Shown: positions 1 to 9,145 of the stretch, piece after piece
Layout of the letters: each line of letters opens with the position of its first letter
Position numbering within the stretch: position 1 is the first letter of the stretch
From: Cupriavidus sp. EM10
Lineage (GTDB): Bacteria; Pseudomonadota; Gammaproteobacteria; Burkholderiales; Burkholderiaceae
Direction of reading: 5' to 3'
Length of the DNA stretch: 64,000 nt
NCBI RefSeq assembly: GCF_018729255.1
Contig: NZ_CP076060.1
Span: 1,302,001-1,366,000 of the forward strand
Notes under the pieces: model-generated
What the model was told of the DNA's origin: nothing
Database searches by the model: none
Seen by the model: the letters and a program-made list of their open reading frames with translations, nothing else
Translations under genes and position numbers: made by a program

Positions 1-3000
1 GTGCGCGGGAACACGCCGCCGCCGGCCGAAATCAGCGCGGTGTCGTAGTCGGCCCAGCTGGAGCGGGGCAGCTCGAACAGGCGCTGGCGCTCGGCCAGGG
101 TCTTCGCGCAGTCTGGATCGGGGTCCAGGAAGATGTGGCGATGGTCGAACGCCGCCAGCAGCTTGATATGGGGCGACAGCAGCATGCCGTTGCCGAACAC
201 GTCGCCCGACATGTCGCCGACGCCCACCACCGTGAACGGAGTGGTCTGGATATCGACGCCCATCTCGCGGAAGTGCCGCTTGACGCTTTCCCAGGCACCG
301 CGCGCCGTAATGCCCATCTTCTTGTGGTCGTAGCCGACCGAGCCGCCGGACGCAAACGCGTCGTCGAGCCAGAAGCCGTATTCGGCCGAGATCGCGTTGG
401 CGTAGTCGGAGAACGTGGCCGTGCCCTTGTCGGCCGCCACCACCAGGTAGGGGTCGTTCTCGTCATGGCGCACCACGTCGGGCGGCGGCACCAGCTGGCC
501 CGACACCAGGTTGTCGGTCAGGTCCAGCAGGCCGCGCAGGAAGGTCTGGTAGCAGGCCACGCCTTCGGCCAGGAAGGCATCGCGATCGGTGGCCGGCGGC
601 GGGCGCTTGACCACGAAACCACCCTTGGAGCCCACCGGCACGATCACCGTGTTCTTGACCATCTGGGCCTTCATCAGCCCCAGCACCTCGGTACGGAAAT
701 CCTCGCGGCGGTCCGACCAGCGCAGGCCGCCTCGCGCCACGCGGCCGCCGCGCAGGTGCACACCCTCCACGCGCGGCGAATAGACCCAGATCTCGAACAT
801 TGGGCGCGGCTCGGGCAGGCCCTGCACGAGCGCCGGGTTGAACTTGAACGACACATAGGGGCGCGATTGCCCCTGCGCGTCGCGATGGAAGTAGTTGGTG
901 CGCACCGTGGCGTTGATCACGTTCAGGAACAGCCGCAGGATGCGGTCCTCGTCCAGGTTGGGCACCTGGTCGAGCGCGGCGTCGATATCGGCCAGCCACT
1001 TGCGGGTGCGGGGGTCCTCGGTCTTTTCCGCCTGCTCGGCGGCGGCCGTGGCCACGGCGGGGGCCGGCACGGTGGCCGTGGCCGGGTCGAAGCGGGCCAG
1101 GAACAGCGACACCAGCATCGACGCGATATTGGGGTTCGCCGTCAGCGCCCGTTCGATATAGGCATTGCTGAACGTGGAGCCCACCTGGCGCAGGTACTTG
1201 GCGTAGGCGCGCAGGATGGTCACGTCGCGCGCCGCCAGCCCCGCGCGCAGCACCAGCCGGTTGAAGTCGTCGTTCTCGATCTCGCCATTCCAGGCGCGCG
1301 CGAAGGCATCCTCGAACAGCGGCTTGATCTTCTCGATATCGATGTCCAGCGGCTTGCCGTCGGGGTCGGCTGCGATCTCCAGGCCGAAGTCGTGGATCCA
1401 CACGGGCTCGCAGCCGTCGGGCTCGATCAGGTACGGGCGTTCCTCGTCCACGCGCACGCCCAGGTGTTCCAGCATCGGCAGGCTCAGCGACAGCGCGATG
1501 GGTTCGCCGGCGCGGTAGACCTTGAAGCGGAAGGCGCCCGCTGCGGCCTCGATGGGCCGGTACAGGTTCATCGCCAGCTTGCTCGGGTGCTGGCGCGCGT
1601 GTTCCATCAGCTCGATATCGCGCACGGCCGTGCGCGCGGCGTAGTCCTCGCGATAGCCGGCCGGGAACGAGTCGCCATAGCGGCGCAGCAACCGGTTGCC
1701 GTTTTCCTCGCCCCGGCTGTCGTGCAGCGCCTGCGCCAGATCGTCCTGCCAGCGGCGCGTGGCCTGGACGATTTTTTCTTCGAGCTCGCGCGTGTCGACC
1801 TCGGGCATCGTGCCGGGCTGGCCGCGCACCGTCAGCTGGATGCGTGCCAGCGGCGATTCAGACAACTGCGGCGTGAATTCGCAGCTGGTGCCGTTGAACG
1901 ACTGCACCAGCAGCTTCTGGATGCGCTGGCGCAGGTCGGTGTTGTACTTGTCGCGCGGCACGAAGACCAGGCACGAGATAAAGCGGTCGAAGCGGTCACG
2001 CCGCACGAACAGCCGCGTGCGCTGGTGTTCCTGCAGGCGCAGGATGCCCAGCGTGATGTCGAACAGCTCGTCCTCGTCGGCCTGGAACAGTTCGTCACGC
2101 GGATACTGCTCCAGGATCGTCACCAGCGACTTGTACAGGTGGCCCTTGGTCAGGAAGCCGGCGCGCTGCAGGATATTGGCGCACTTGCGGCGCACCAGCG
2201 GAATTTCGCTAGTGCTGACCATGTAGGCCGTGGACGTGTACAGCCCCACGTAGCGGCGCTCGCCGAACAGCTTGCCGTTGGCGTCGAGCAGCTTCACGCC
2301 CACATAGTCGAGGTAGCCGGGCCGATGCACGGTAGAGCGCGAATTGGCCTTGGTGATGAAGATCGGCGACGCCCCTTCGATGATGGCGCGGGCGGCGGGC
2401 GGCAGGGGCGTGAGATCGTCGGCGCCGGGGTCGCGCAGGGCCTCGCGCAGGATGCCGGTGCCCGAGCCCGCCACGCCGCGCAGGAAGAACTGGCCGTCGC
2501 GCGATACCAGTTCGTAGTCGCGCTGGCCCAGGAACGTGAAATGGTCGTCCAGCATCCACTGCAGGAACGCGCGGGCCTCTGTGGAATCCGGCGTGCCGGC
2601 ATCGGCCGAGTTGGCCATGCCGGCCACGGTTTCCTGGGCGATCTGGCGCATGCGCGGCCAGTCTTCCACGGCGGCGCGCACGTCGCCGAGCGCGGCGCCG
2701 ATGCCTACCCGCAGCGCGTCGAGCCGGCTGGCTTCGCCGGTGCGGTCCACTTCGAAATGGATGAACGATTCGAGCCGGCAGCGATCGGTGCTGGCCTCGG
2801 TGCCCCCCAGGCCGATGCTTTCGATGGCGCCGCGCGCATCGCGGCAGACGCGGAACACCGGGTGGATGGCCGAATGCAGGGTCAGGCCGTGACGGTTGAT
2901 TTCCATCGTCACGGAATCGACCAGGAACGGCATGTCGTCGTTGACGATCTCGATGATCGTGTGGTCCGAATGCCAGCCGTGCTCTTCGAGGTTCGGGTTG

Positions 3001-3275
3001 TACACGCGCAGCCGCGCGGCGCCCGACACGAACTTCTGTGCGGTCTGCCAGTGCGCCATCACGGCGCCGTAGAGGTCCGCCACGTCGCGCGCCAGCAGGT
3101 CTTCGGCATCGGCCAGGTCGTAGTAATGCCGGAACAGCGGCTCGACGATCGCGAACGTGGCGGCGGGCAGGCGCTCACGGGCGAATGCAACCAGGTCATC
3201 GAGCAATTGCGCAACCTTTTCTTCGTTCTCCGGGGCATGGCCTCTCCTCGGTGTTCTCGGTGTGTGCCGGTGCAT
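1..3275 (-). CDS. gdhB: NAD-specific glutamate dehydrogenase, large (about 180 kDa) type, 3' end beyond the window
   Basis: Oxidative deamination of glutamate to 2-oxoglutarate with NAD+; cytoplasmic. One open frame runs from ATG 3275 to the window edge (about 1,091 codons), against a usual length near 1,600 residues, so roughly the last third is missing. The N-terminus reads EEKVAQLLDDLVAFARERLP and is followed by the N-terminal block typical of this family (HSDHTIIEIVNDDMPFLVDS). The last visible residues, SWADYDTALISAGGGVFPR, match the catalytic-domain block of large NAD-GDHs. GTG 3281 is an alternative start; no strong ribosome site separates the two. The same reading frame is confirmed at both ends, so no frameshift is apparent. 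Family assignment is sure; the symbol varies between genomes. Confidence 0.93.
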   Translation of the reverse strand, partial: MHRHTPRTPRRGHAPENEEKVAQLLDDLVAFARERLPAATFAIVEPLFRHYYDLADAEDLLARDVADLYGAVMAHWQTAQKFVSGAARLRVYNPNLEEHGWHSDHTIIEIVNDDMPFLVDSVTMEINRHGLTLHSAIHPVFRVCRDARGAIESIGLGGTEASTDRCRLESFIHFEVDRTGEASRLDALRVGIGAALGDVRAAVEDWPRMRQIAQETVAGMANSADAGTPDSTEARAFLQWMLDDHFTFLGQRDYELVSRDGQFFLRGVAGSGTGILREALRDPGADDLTPLPPAARAIIEGASPIFITKANSRSTVHRPGYLDYVGVKLLDANGKLFGERRYVGLYTSTAYMVSTSEIPLVRRKCANILQRAGFLTKGHLYKSLVTILEQYPRDELFQADEDELFDITLGILRLQEHQRTRLFVRRDRFDRFISCLVFVPRDKYNTDLRQRIQKLLVQSFNGTSCEFTPQLSESPLARIQLTVRGQPGTMPEVDTRELEEKIVQATRRWQDDLAQALHDSRGEENGNRLLRRYGDSFPAGYREDYAARTAVRDIELMEHARQHPSKLAMNLYRPIEAAAGAFRFKVYRAGEPIALSLSLPMLEHLGVRVDEERPYLIEPDGCEPVWIHDFGLEIAADPDGKPLDIDIEKIKPLFEDAFARAWNGEIENDDFNRLVLRAGLAARDVTILRAYAKYLRQVGSTFSNAYIERALTANPNIASMLVSLFLARFDPATATVPAPAVATAAAEQAEKTEDPRTRKWLADIDAALDQVPNLDEDRILRLFLNVINATVRTNYFHRDAQGQSRPYVSFKFNPALVQGLPEPRPMFEIWVYSPRVEGVHLRGGRVARGGLRWSDRREDFRTEVLGLMKAQMVKNTVIVPVGSKGGFVVKRPPPATDRDAFLAEGVACYQTFLRGLLDLTDNLVSGQLVPPPDVVRHDENDPYLVVAADKGTATFSDYANAISAEYGFWLDDAFASGGSVGYDHKKMGITARGAWESVKRHFREMGVDIQTTPFTVVGVGDMSGDVFGNGMLLSPHIKLLAAFDHRHIFLDPDPDCAKTLAERQRLFELPRSSWADYDTALISAGGGVFPR

Positions 3276-3321
3276 GCTCACACTGTAGGAAAGATTTACG
3301 AGGCCGGGGTGACAAAACGAC

Positions 3322-3344
3322 GACGCCCCGCAGGGCGGGGCGTC
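3322..3344 (-). terminator. Rho-independent terminator of the MarR-like gene
   Basis: A 10-bp perfect GC-rich stem (gacgccccgc / gcggggcgtc) with a 3-nt loop, followed on the minus strand by a short T stretch (gtcgtttt). It lies about 60 nt after the stop of the minus-strand regulator and separates it from gdhB. Confidence 0.6.
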
Positions 3345-3407
3345 AGGGGACGTGAGGGGGCTTGAGCCGACGTGGGGGCCCGCGCGGAAGCCCCGGCGCG
3401 CGACGCG

Positions 3408-3929
3408 TCAGGCGGCCAGCGCGTGTTGTGCGCTGCGGCCGGCGTGCTCGGCCACCACCAGCGATAACTCGGCCGTGGTGCGGGCGGCCTGGCGGCTATG
3501 GCGTTCGGCGTGATCGTCCAGCGTGGCGGTCATGCGGTGCAGCAGGCTGGTCAGCGCGGTGCGCTCGGCCGGCGCCAGATGCGAAATCGAGACCGAATGC
3601 AGCGCGCGCACGGCCAGCGCGGCGCGTTCCAGGCGCGCGCAGGCTTCGAAGGCGATCTGCGGCGTGCCGTCGCTCGGAAACTCCAGCCAGCCATCGGCAT
3701 GGAGTTCGCGCAGCAGCCGCTCGGTCTGCGGCACGTCCAGGAAAATCGCGCCCTGGCACGGCTCGCCGCGCGTGAATTCGCCGGTGCGGATGGCGCGCAG
3801 CAGCAGCCATTTCGGATAGTTCAGCCCCGAGACGCTCAGCGTCTGTTCCAGGGCGCTTTGCCACGCGGTGACGGCGTCGACAAGCGAGAGCACGACAGGC
3901 TCGTGGATTTCGAGTGCTTTGGGCTGCAT
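3408..3929 (-). CDS. MarR-like winged-helix regulator
   Basis: A 173-residue protein starting MQPKALEIHEPVVLSLVDAV. The middle reads like a winged-helix regulator (LNYPKWLLLRAIRTGEF, then TERLLRELHADGWLEF as the likely recognition helix and wing) between flanking helices that would form a dimer interface, as in MarR proteins. A longer frame is open upstream, but ATG 3929 is preceded by a good GGGAGA ribosome site 10 nt away, and the upstream residues are not conserved-looking. It lies just upstream of gdhB on the same strand, separated by a terminator, so it may act on its own promoter or on gdhB; that link is inference. MarR membership is judged from fold-like pattern, not from a signature. 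Confidence 0.6.
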   Translation of the reverse strand: MQPKALEIHEPVVLSLVDAVTAWQSALEQTLSVSGLNYPKWLLLRAIRTGEFTRGEPCQGAIFLDVPQTERLLRELHADGWLEFPSDGTPQIAFEACARLERAALAVRALHSVSISHLAPAERTALTSLLHRMTATLDDHAERHSRQAARTTAELSLVVAEHAGRSAQHALAA

Positions 3930-4166
3930 TTGCTCAGGTCTCCCATATAAGGGTAGTTGCCGCCTGGACACTTCTTGGGCCGGTGCATTGGCCGGCCCGG
4001 GCGGCTTGGGCGCCTGCCTCTCGTTCGGGCCGGTCGCTCTCATTGAAAATCGGTAGGCGAACACTAGCAGCAATGTTGGGACATTTGCGTGACAGGTCGG
4101 GTATGTCCTAGTCAATCTTTTGGTGGAGGCGGCGAGCCTGCCGCATGGTGTTTTGCCGTGCAATTG

Positions 4167-4193
4167 AAAAGGCCCCTGCCGGGGCAGGGGCCT
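4167..4193 (-). terminator. Rho-independent terminator of the exported repeat protein
   Basis: On the minus strand a GC-rich stem (aggcccctgcc / ggcaggggcct) is followed by TTTT. It lies about 40 nt after the stop of the 12-residue-repeat protein. The rest of the gap up to the MarR-like gene (about 3930-4166) shows no convincing gene. Confidence 0.7.
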
Positions 4194-4231
4194 GGAGTCG
4201 CTGGCAGCGCGCGATGCGCTGGCCTGCGGAG

Positions 4232-4642
4232 TTATTGCTTCTTGGCGCCGTCGGTGTACGGATCGGCCTTGCCGGACTTCGCGCCGTCGAGGTACGGATC
4301 GGGCTTGCCGCTCTTCGCGCCGTCCAGGTACGGGTCGGGCTTGCCGGACTTGGCGCCGTCCAGGTACGGGTCGGGCTTGCCGGACTTGGCGCCGTCGGTG
4401 TACGGGTCGGCCTTCTTGTTCGGGGCCAGGTCCGAGCGCGTCGACTTCTTCGCGCCATCGGTGTACGGATCGAACTTGCCGGACTTGGCCGGATTCTGGT
4501 TCGGATTCGCCTTGTTCTTGGTATGGCTGCCGCTGTAGAGATCGCCGCCGTCCGTGTAGTTCTTCTGCGCGTGGGCCAGTTGCACGGCGCCCAGGGCAGT
4601 CAGGGCGGCAACGATCAGCGTCGGTACGGTCTTCTTCAGCAT
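4232..4642 (-). CDS. Exported small protein with six DPY[T/L]DGAK repeats
   Basis: 136 residues. Residues 1-25 form a signal peptide (MLKKTVPTLIVAALTALGAV, then QLAHA) with a likely cleavage after AHA. The mature part is hydrophilic and lysine-rich and contains six copies of DPY[T/L]DGAK. The last five are in strict 12-residue register (spacer SGKP or SGKA), that is, a 36-bp DNA tandem repeat at about 4235-4415. Two ATGs are adjacent (4645, 4642); an AGAGG ribosome site fits 4642 best. I do not recognise the family. The acidic Asp/Tyr/Gly repeats could bind cations or a surface polymer, but nothing in the sequence proves this. The copy number is likely to vary between strains. Confidence 0.75.
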   Translation of the reverse strand: MLKKTVPTLIVAALTALGAVQLAHAQKNYTDGGDLYSGSHTKNKANPNQNPAKSGKFDPYTDGAKKSTRSDLAPNKKADPYTDGAKSGKPDPYLDGAKSGKPDPYLDGAKSGKPDPYLDGAKSGKADPYTDGAKKQ

Positions 4643-4820
4643 CATTATCCTCTCGAGTGAGGGCCGGACAGTGGGACCGGCCAGAAACAGAAATCTGCAG
4701 AAAATGCCTGGATCGATAATGACACTGTACCGGGATTTGTGACGGCCTGCCGCCAGGAGTTGTAGTAACAATACTCGGGCGACGGGCACGTCACGTTATG
4801 GCGACGCCATCATCAGGCTG

Positions 4821-5798
4821 TCATTCGAGCGTGATGTTCTGGTCGGTCGCAATCTTCTTGCGCAGTTCCAGTTCGCGCTTGATCTGCGCGGCATATTGCT
4901 GCTGCGTATTGCCGTCGGGGTAGGCGCCGGCGTCGTGCAGGCGCTTCTTGACGTTGGGGTCCTGCAGCGCCTTGACCGCGGCATCGTGCACCTTGGTGAC
5001 GATCGCGGCCGGGGTGCCGGCCGGAGCCACCAGCCCGTACCAGGCCATGTTGTTCATGTCCTTCATGCCTTCCTCGGCGAAGGTCGGCACGTTGGGCAGG
5101 CCTTCCACGCGCTTGGGCGCCGCCACGGCCAGCGCGCGCAGCTTGTCGCTCTGGATGAACGGCATCGACGACGGCAGGTTGTCGAACTGGGCATTCACCT
5201 GGCCGGCCAACGTGTCGTTGAGCGCCGGGCCCGATCCACGGTAAGGGATATGGACCATGTCGGTCTTGGTGATGAACTTGAACAGTTCGCCGTCCAGATG
5301 CGAGATGCTGCCCTTGCCGGCCGACGCATAGCTGTACTTGCCCGGGTTCGACTTGAGCAGGGCCACGAATTCCTTGAGGTTTTTCGCCGGCACCTTCGGG
5401 TTCACGGTCAGCACGTTCGGCACGTTCACCAGGTTGGTGATCGGCGCGAAATCCTTGATCGGATCGTACGGATTCTTGGCATTCGTGGCCGGGTTGGTGG
5501 CCATCGTGCTTACGGTGGCGATGCCCAGCGTGTAGCCGTCCGGCGCCGACTTGGCCAGCGCATCGGCACCAATCGCACCGCCGCCACCGCCACGGTTTTC
5601 CACCACCACCGGCTGACCCAGCTCGCGGCCCAACGCATCGGACACGGCGCGGCCCACGATATCGGTGGTGCCGCCCGCTGCGAACGGCACGATCAGGCGG
5701 ATCGGCTTGGTCGGATACGACTGCGCCTGCGCGGCGGTTGCTACCAGACCCAATGCGGCAAGGGCGCCCGCAGCGCCCAGTTTCAGAACAGCTTTCAA
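4821..5798 (-). CDS. Bug/TctC-family periplasmic solute-binding protein
   Basis: Substrate-binding protein of the tripartite tricarboxylate transporter (TTT) superfamily, periplasmic. The signal peptide (KAVLKLGAAGALAALGLVA..AQA) is followed by the family pattern YPTKPIRLIVPFAAGG and the NRGGGGGAIGA loop; the end is a normal C-terminus. Starting at TTG 5798 gives 325 residues, the usual size. The TTG is preceded by GGGAGG at an ideal 6-7 nt, whereas the upstream ATGs in the same frame have no such site and would bury the signal peptide. No TctA/TctB membrane partners are nearby, which is normal for the expanded orphan Bug proteins of Cupriavidus and Bordetella. The ligand cannot be predicted. 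Confidence 0.9.
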   Translation of the reverse strand: MKAVLKLGAAGALAALGLVATAAQAQSYPTKPIRLIVPFAAGGTTDIVGRAVSDALGRELGQPVVVENRGGGGGAIGADALAKSAPDGYTLGIATVSTMATNPATNAKNPYDPIKDFAPITNLVNVPNVLTVNPKVPAKNLKEFVALLKSNPGKYSYASAGKGSISHLDGELFKFITKTDMVHIPYRGSGPALNDTLAGQVNAQFDNLPSSMPFIQSDKLRALAVAAPKRVEGLPNVPTFAEEGMKDMNNMAWYGLVAPAGTPAAIVTKVHDAAVKALQDPNVKKRLHDAGAYPDGNTQQQYAAQIKRELELRKKIATDQNITLE

Positions 5799-5983
5799 GA
5801 GATGCCTCCCAACATATTGCTTGTATTCCCGGTACGGATACGGGTTCCGCATTACGGAACTACGTTCCGTGATATGCGTCGGGAAGCATTCAACCGCGAA
5901 AGGCGAGGGGCGGGATATAGGGGGAACCCGTGGAAATCGGACCACCGGGGCGCTGGCCGTGGAAATGGCTGGCTGGAAAGCAA

Positions 5984-6015
5984 AAAGCCCGAAGCGGGAA
6001 GGCTTCGGGCTTTTC
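5984..6015 (-). terminator. Terminator downstream of the first tRNA-Lys
   Basis: Stem agcccgaagc / gcttcgggct with a short loop; the minus strand continues with TTTTT. It lies immediately 3' of tRNA-Lys and also faces the Bug-protein gene. The plus strand carries TTTT too, so it may work both ways. Confidence 0.7.
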
Positions 6016-6025
6016 TGGAATTCGC

Positions 6026-6101
6026 TGGTGGGGCGTGAGTGACTCGAACACTCGACCTACGGATTAAGAGTCCGCTGCTCTACCAACTGAGCTAACGCCC
6101 C
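6026..6101 (-). tRNA. tRNA-Lys (anticodon CTT), copy 1
   Basis: 76-nt cloverleaf with encoded CCA: acceptor GGGGCGT/ACGCCCC, D-arm with GGTAGAGC, anticodon stem GCGGA/TCCGT enclosing CTCTTAA (anticodon CTT, codon AAG), and T-arm GAGTG-TTCGAGT-CACTC. It is identical to the copy at 8720-8795. Confidence 0.97.
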
Positions 6102-6237
6102 AACGAAGAAAAAGATTTTAACAAGGGATTTTGTATCGCGCAAGCCCCTTCGGCGATTTTTTGAAGAATTTGCGGCGCCGTACAATGCGCGGGTCCCTAT
6201 GGGCCGGCCTGGTCCCTTCCATACTCTCTCTGTCGCC

Positions 6238-7137
6238 ATGCACGCACGTGTTCTCCGCTATCTCGACGAGGTTGTCCGCCGTGGTTCGATCCGGCGCGCG
6301 GCGGAATCCCTGCACGTGGCGCCCACGGCGATCAATCGCCAGATCCTCGACCTGGAAGCCGAGCTGGGCGCGCCGCTGTTCGATCGCATCCACAAGCGCC
6401 TGCACCTGACGCCGCTGGGCGAGGCCGTGCTCGCGCACGTCCGCCAGACGCTGCGCGAACACGAGGCGTTGCAGGCGCGGGTGGCCGAGATCAAGGGCGC
6501 GCGGCGCGGGCTGGTGACGGTGGCCACCACCTCGGGGCTGGCCGGCGCGCTGATGCCGTCGCTGGTGCATGACTTCCGTCAGCACCAGCCCGGCATCGTC
6601 GTGCGCGTGGCCGACCTGCCGGTGGGCGGCATCGTCAAGGCGGTGGAGCAGGGCGATGCCGACCTGGGCCTCGGCTACGATCTGCCGGAAGTGGCGGCCT
6701 TTCGCGTGGTGGCCAGCCGCGACTGGTCGATTGGCGCCGTGGTGGCGCCCGGGCACCCGCTGGCGGCCCAGACCTCGGCCACGCTGGCCGAATGCGCCGG
6801 CTATCCGCTGATCCTGCCGGCGCCGTCGCTTTCCATCCGCGCGCTGGTCGACGATGCCTTCGCCCGCCAGTCGATCGAGCTGACGCCGGTGGTGGAATCG
6901 ACGTCGGTGGTGTTGATTCAGCGCCTGGTGGCTACGGGGGCCGGCGTGGCGCTGCTGAACCCGCTAGATGTCATGGAGGAGCGGGCGCGCGGCGCCGTGG
7001 TGTTCGTGCCGCTGCGCGATAGCGGCCTGCATCGCCAGACGTTGCGGCTCGTGGCGCGCGGACGCAGTCCGCTGTCGCCCGCCGCAGGTCTGATGGCCGA
7101 TGCCATGGCCGACACGCTGGCGAGCCTGTTCCGATAG
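6238..7137 (+). CDS. LysR-type transcriptional regulator
   Basis: 299 residues. The N-terminal winged helix (MHARVLRYLDEVVRRGSIRR, then AAESLHVAPTAINRQI) is followed by the LysR substrate-binding domain (RRGLVTVATTSGLAGALMPSL onwards). The start at 6238 places the helix-turn-helix in its usual position; an in-frame ATG at 6199 would add 13 residues of no clear use. It sits upstream of and in the same direction as the 8-oxoguanine-deaminase-like gene, with two dyads in the 108-nt gap, so it may control that gene. The pair lies between two identical tRNA-Lys genes. The effector is unknown. Confidence 0.9.
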   Translation: MHARVLRYLDEVVRRGSIRRAAESLHVAPTAINRQILDLEAELGAPLFDRIHKRLHLTPLGEAVLAHVRQTLREHEALQARVAEIKGARRGLVTVATTSGLAGALMPSLVHDFRQHQPGIVVRVADLPVGGIVKAVEQGDADLGLGYDLPEVAAFRVVASRDWSIGAVVAPGHPLAAQTSATLAECAGYPLILPAPSLSIRALVDDAFARQSIELTPVVESTSVVLIQRLVATGAGVALLNPLDVMEERARGAVVFVPLRDSGLHRQTLRLVARGRSPLSPAAGLMADAMADTLASLFR

Positions 7138-7142
7138 CCGTC

Positions 7143-7187
7143 TGTCCACAATTTGTGGACACCCCAAGCGAAATTCTGCGCTTGGGG
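7143..7187. promoter_or_regulatory. Two adjacent inverted repeats between the LysR gene and the deaminase gene
   Basis: First a perfect 9-bp inverted repeat with a 1-nt centre (tgtccacaa-t-ttgtggaca, 7143-7161). One nucleotide later comes a second perfect 9-bp repeat (ccccaagcg / cgcttgggg, 7162-7170 and 7179-7187). Neither is followed by a T-run, so an operator or attenuator upstream of the ATG at 7246 is more likely than a terminator. This is inference from symmetry only. Confidence 0.45.
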
Positions 7188-7245
7188 CCACATGCCGACG
7201 ATGCGTAGACTCCCGGGCATGCACAACCCCCGGAGCACGACTGCC

Positions 7246-8627
7246 ATGACCCTGATCCTCCAGCACGCCGACGTACTGGTCACCATGGACGCGCAACGCC
7301 GCGAAATCGCCGATGGCGCGCTGGTGTCCAACGGCCCCGCCATCGAATGGGTAGGCGCCACCGCCGACCTGCCCGAGACCTATCTCCGCATGATCGACGA
7401 CGGCACCGCCGAGGTGGTGAACATGCGCGGCCACGTGGTGATGCCCGGCCTGGTCAACACCCACCATCACATGTACCAGAGCCTGACGCGTGCCGTGCCG
7501 GCCGCGCAGGATGCCGAGCTGTTCGGCTGGCTGACCAACCTGTACATGATCTGGTCGCACCTGACGCCCGAGATGATCCGCGTGTCGACGCAGACGGCCA
7601 TGGCCGAGCTGATGCTGTCCGGCTGCACCACCACCAGCGACCACCTCTACCTGTATCCGAACGGCTCGAAGCTCGACGATTCGATCGATGCGGCGCGCCA
7701 GATCGGCATGCGCTTCCATGCGGCGCGCGGCTCGATGAGCGTGGGCCGCAGCCAGGGCGGGCTGCCGCCCGACGTGGTGGTCGAGCGCGAGGCCGACATC
7801 CTGCGCGACAGCCAGCGGCTGGTGGAGCAGTACCACGATGCGTCGCGCCACGCGATGCTGCGCGTGGTGCTGGCGCCGTGCTCGCCGTTCTCGGTGTCGC
7901 GCGACCTGATGCGCGAATCCGCGACGATGGCGCGCCACTACGGCGTGTCGCTGCACACCCACCTGGCCGAGAACGACAACGACATCGCCTACTCGCGCGA
8001 GAAGTTCGGCATGACGCCGGCCCAGTATGCCGAGGACCTGGGCTGGGTCGGCCACGATGTCTGGCACGCGCACTGCGTCAAGCTCGACGACGAGGGCCTG
8101 GCGCTGTTCGCCCGCACAGGCACGGGCGTGGCGCATTGCCCATGCTCCAACATGCGGCTGGCGTCGGGCATCGCGCCGGTTCGCCGCATGCGCGACGCGG
8201 GCGTGCCGGTGGGGCTGGGGTGGATGGCAGTGCGTCGAACGACGGCGCGCATATGCTGGGCGAGGCGCGCCAGGCCATGCTGCTGCAGCGGGTGGGATTT
8301 GGCCCGGCGGCCATGAGTGCGCGCGAGGCGCTGGAGATTGCCACGCTGGGCGGTGCCCGGGTGCTGAACCGCGACGATATTGGCGCGCTGGTGCCGGGTA
8401 TGTCGGCGGACATCGTCTCGTTCGACATGTCGGCCGTGGGATTCGCCGGCGGCGGCCACGATCCGGTGGCGGCGCTGGTCTTCTGCACGCCGGCCAATGT
8501 CTCGACCAGCATCATCAACGGCCGCGTGGTGGTGCGCGACGGGCAGTTGCGTACGGTCGACCTGCCGAACGTGCTGGCCGATCATCGCCGGCTGGCGCGC
8601 ACGCTGTTCGAGAGCACCAGGGTTTGA
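7246..8627 (+). CDS. 8-oxoguanine deaminase-like amidohydrolase (apparent frameshift)
   Basis: Zn-dependent amidohydrolase of the AtzA/TrzN/8-oxoguanine deaminase group, expected to deaminate an oxidised or modified purine in the cytoplasm. Visible metal and active-site blocks are HHH in PGLVNTHHHMYQSL, HTHLAEND, the HC after VGHDVWHAHC, and VDGSASNDGAHML. The start MTLILQHADVLVTMDAQRRE at ATG 7246 has GGAG about 11 nt upstream. The frame breaks at 8217-8220: the sequence gives CTGGGG-TGGATGG where one more G restores GLGVDGSASNDG and the reading to the stop at 8627. I regard this as a homopolymer sequencing error. Product naming rests on family memory; a related hydroxypurine or triazine substrate is possible. 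Confidence 0.82.
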
Positions 8628-8680
8628 GGCGTTAATGAGCGGGCCGCATGGGCGGTCCGCCAGTAAAGCGCCAAAAAGCA

Positions 8681-8714
8681 AAAGGCCGGAAGCATTGCTG
8701 CTTCCGGCCTTTCT
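8681..8714. terminator. Bidirectional terminator between the deaminase gene and tRNA-Lys copy 2
   Basis: A long perfect stem (aaaggccggaagca / tgcttccggccttt) with a 4-nt loop and T-rich flanks on both strands. It serves the plus-strand amidohydrolase and the minus-strand tRNA. Confidence 0.75.
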
Positions 8715-8719
8715 TTGTC

Positions 8720-8795
8720 TGGTGGGGCGTGAGTGACTCGAACACTCGACCTACGGATTAAGAGTCCGCTGCTCTACCAACTGAGCTAACGCCCC
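8720..8795 (-). tRNA. tRNA-Lys (anticodon CTT), copy 2
   Basis: Same 76-nt sequence as the copy at 6026-6101, including the encoded CCA and anticodon CTT. The two genes point the same way, 2.69 kb apart. The following stretch 8796-9145 (350 nt) shows no convincing gene on either strand. Confidence 0.97.
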
Positions 8796-9145
8796 GACGA
8801 AGACCGAGATTCTAGCAGCATTTTGGACTTTGTCAAACGCTAAATGCGTGCCGCGAATGAATCGCCTGGCAAGCGCCCCGCGATGCGTGGGGCAAGCGGC
8901 GGCGTGATCGAAACGCGCGGCATTCCATCGGCACATCACGCTGACACACGCGCATGTCATGCTGCATGGTTGCGGTGGCTCGCCGTGCAGAACCGGCAAC
9001 GTACAGATGCCGAGGAAGGGAACTTGCCGTGCCCGCCACCGGTCATTGGGACGAATCTTATTCTGCTGCTGGCATGCAGGGGATCGAAGACGATTTCCGC
9101 AAAGCCATGTTAGGATTCTTTTCCACTTGCATATGGAGGGCTGTG

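Noticed and set aside
135..3365. A 1,076-codon open frame on the plus strand
   Set aside because: It is the antisense shadow of the NAD-glutamate dehydrogenase, caused by GC-rich codon bias; its translation is His/Arg/Gln-rich with no domain.
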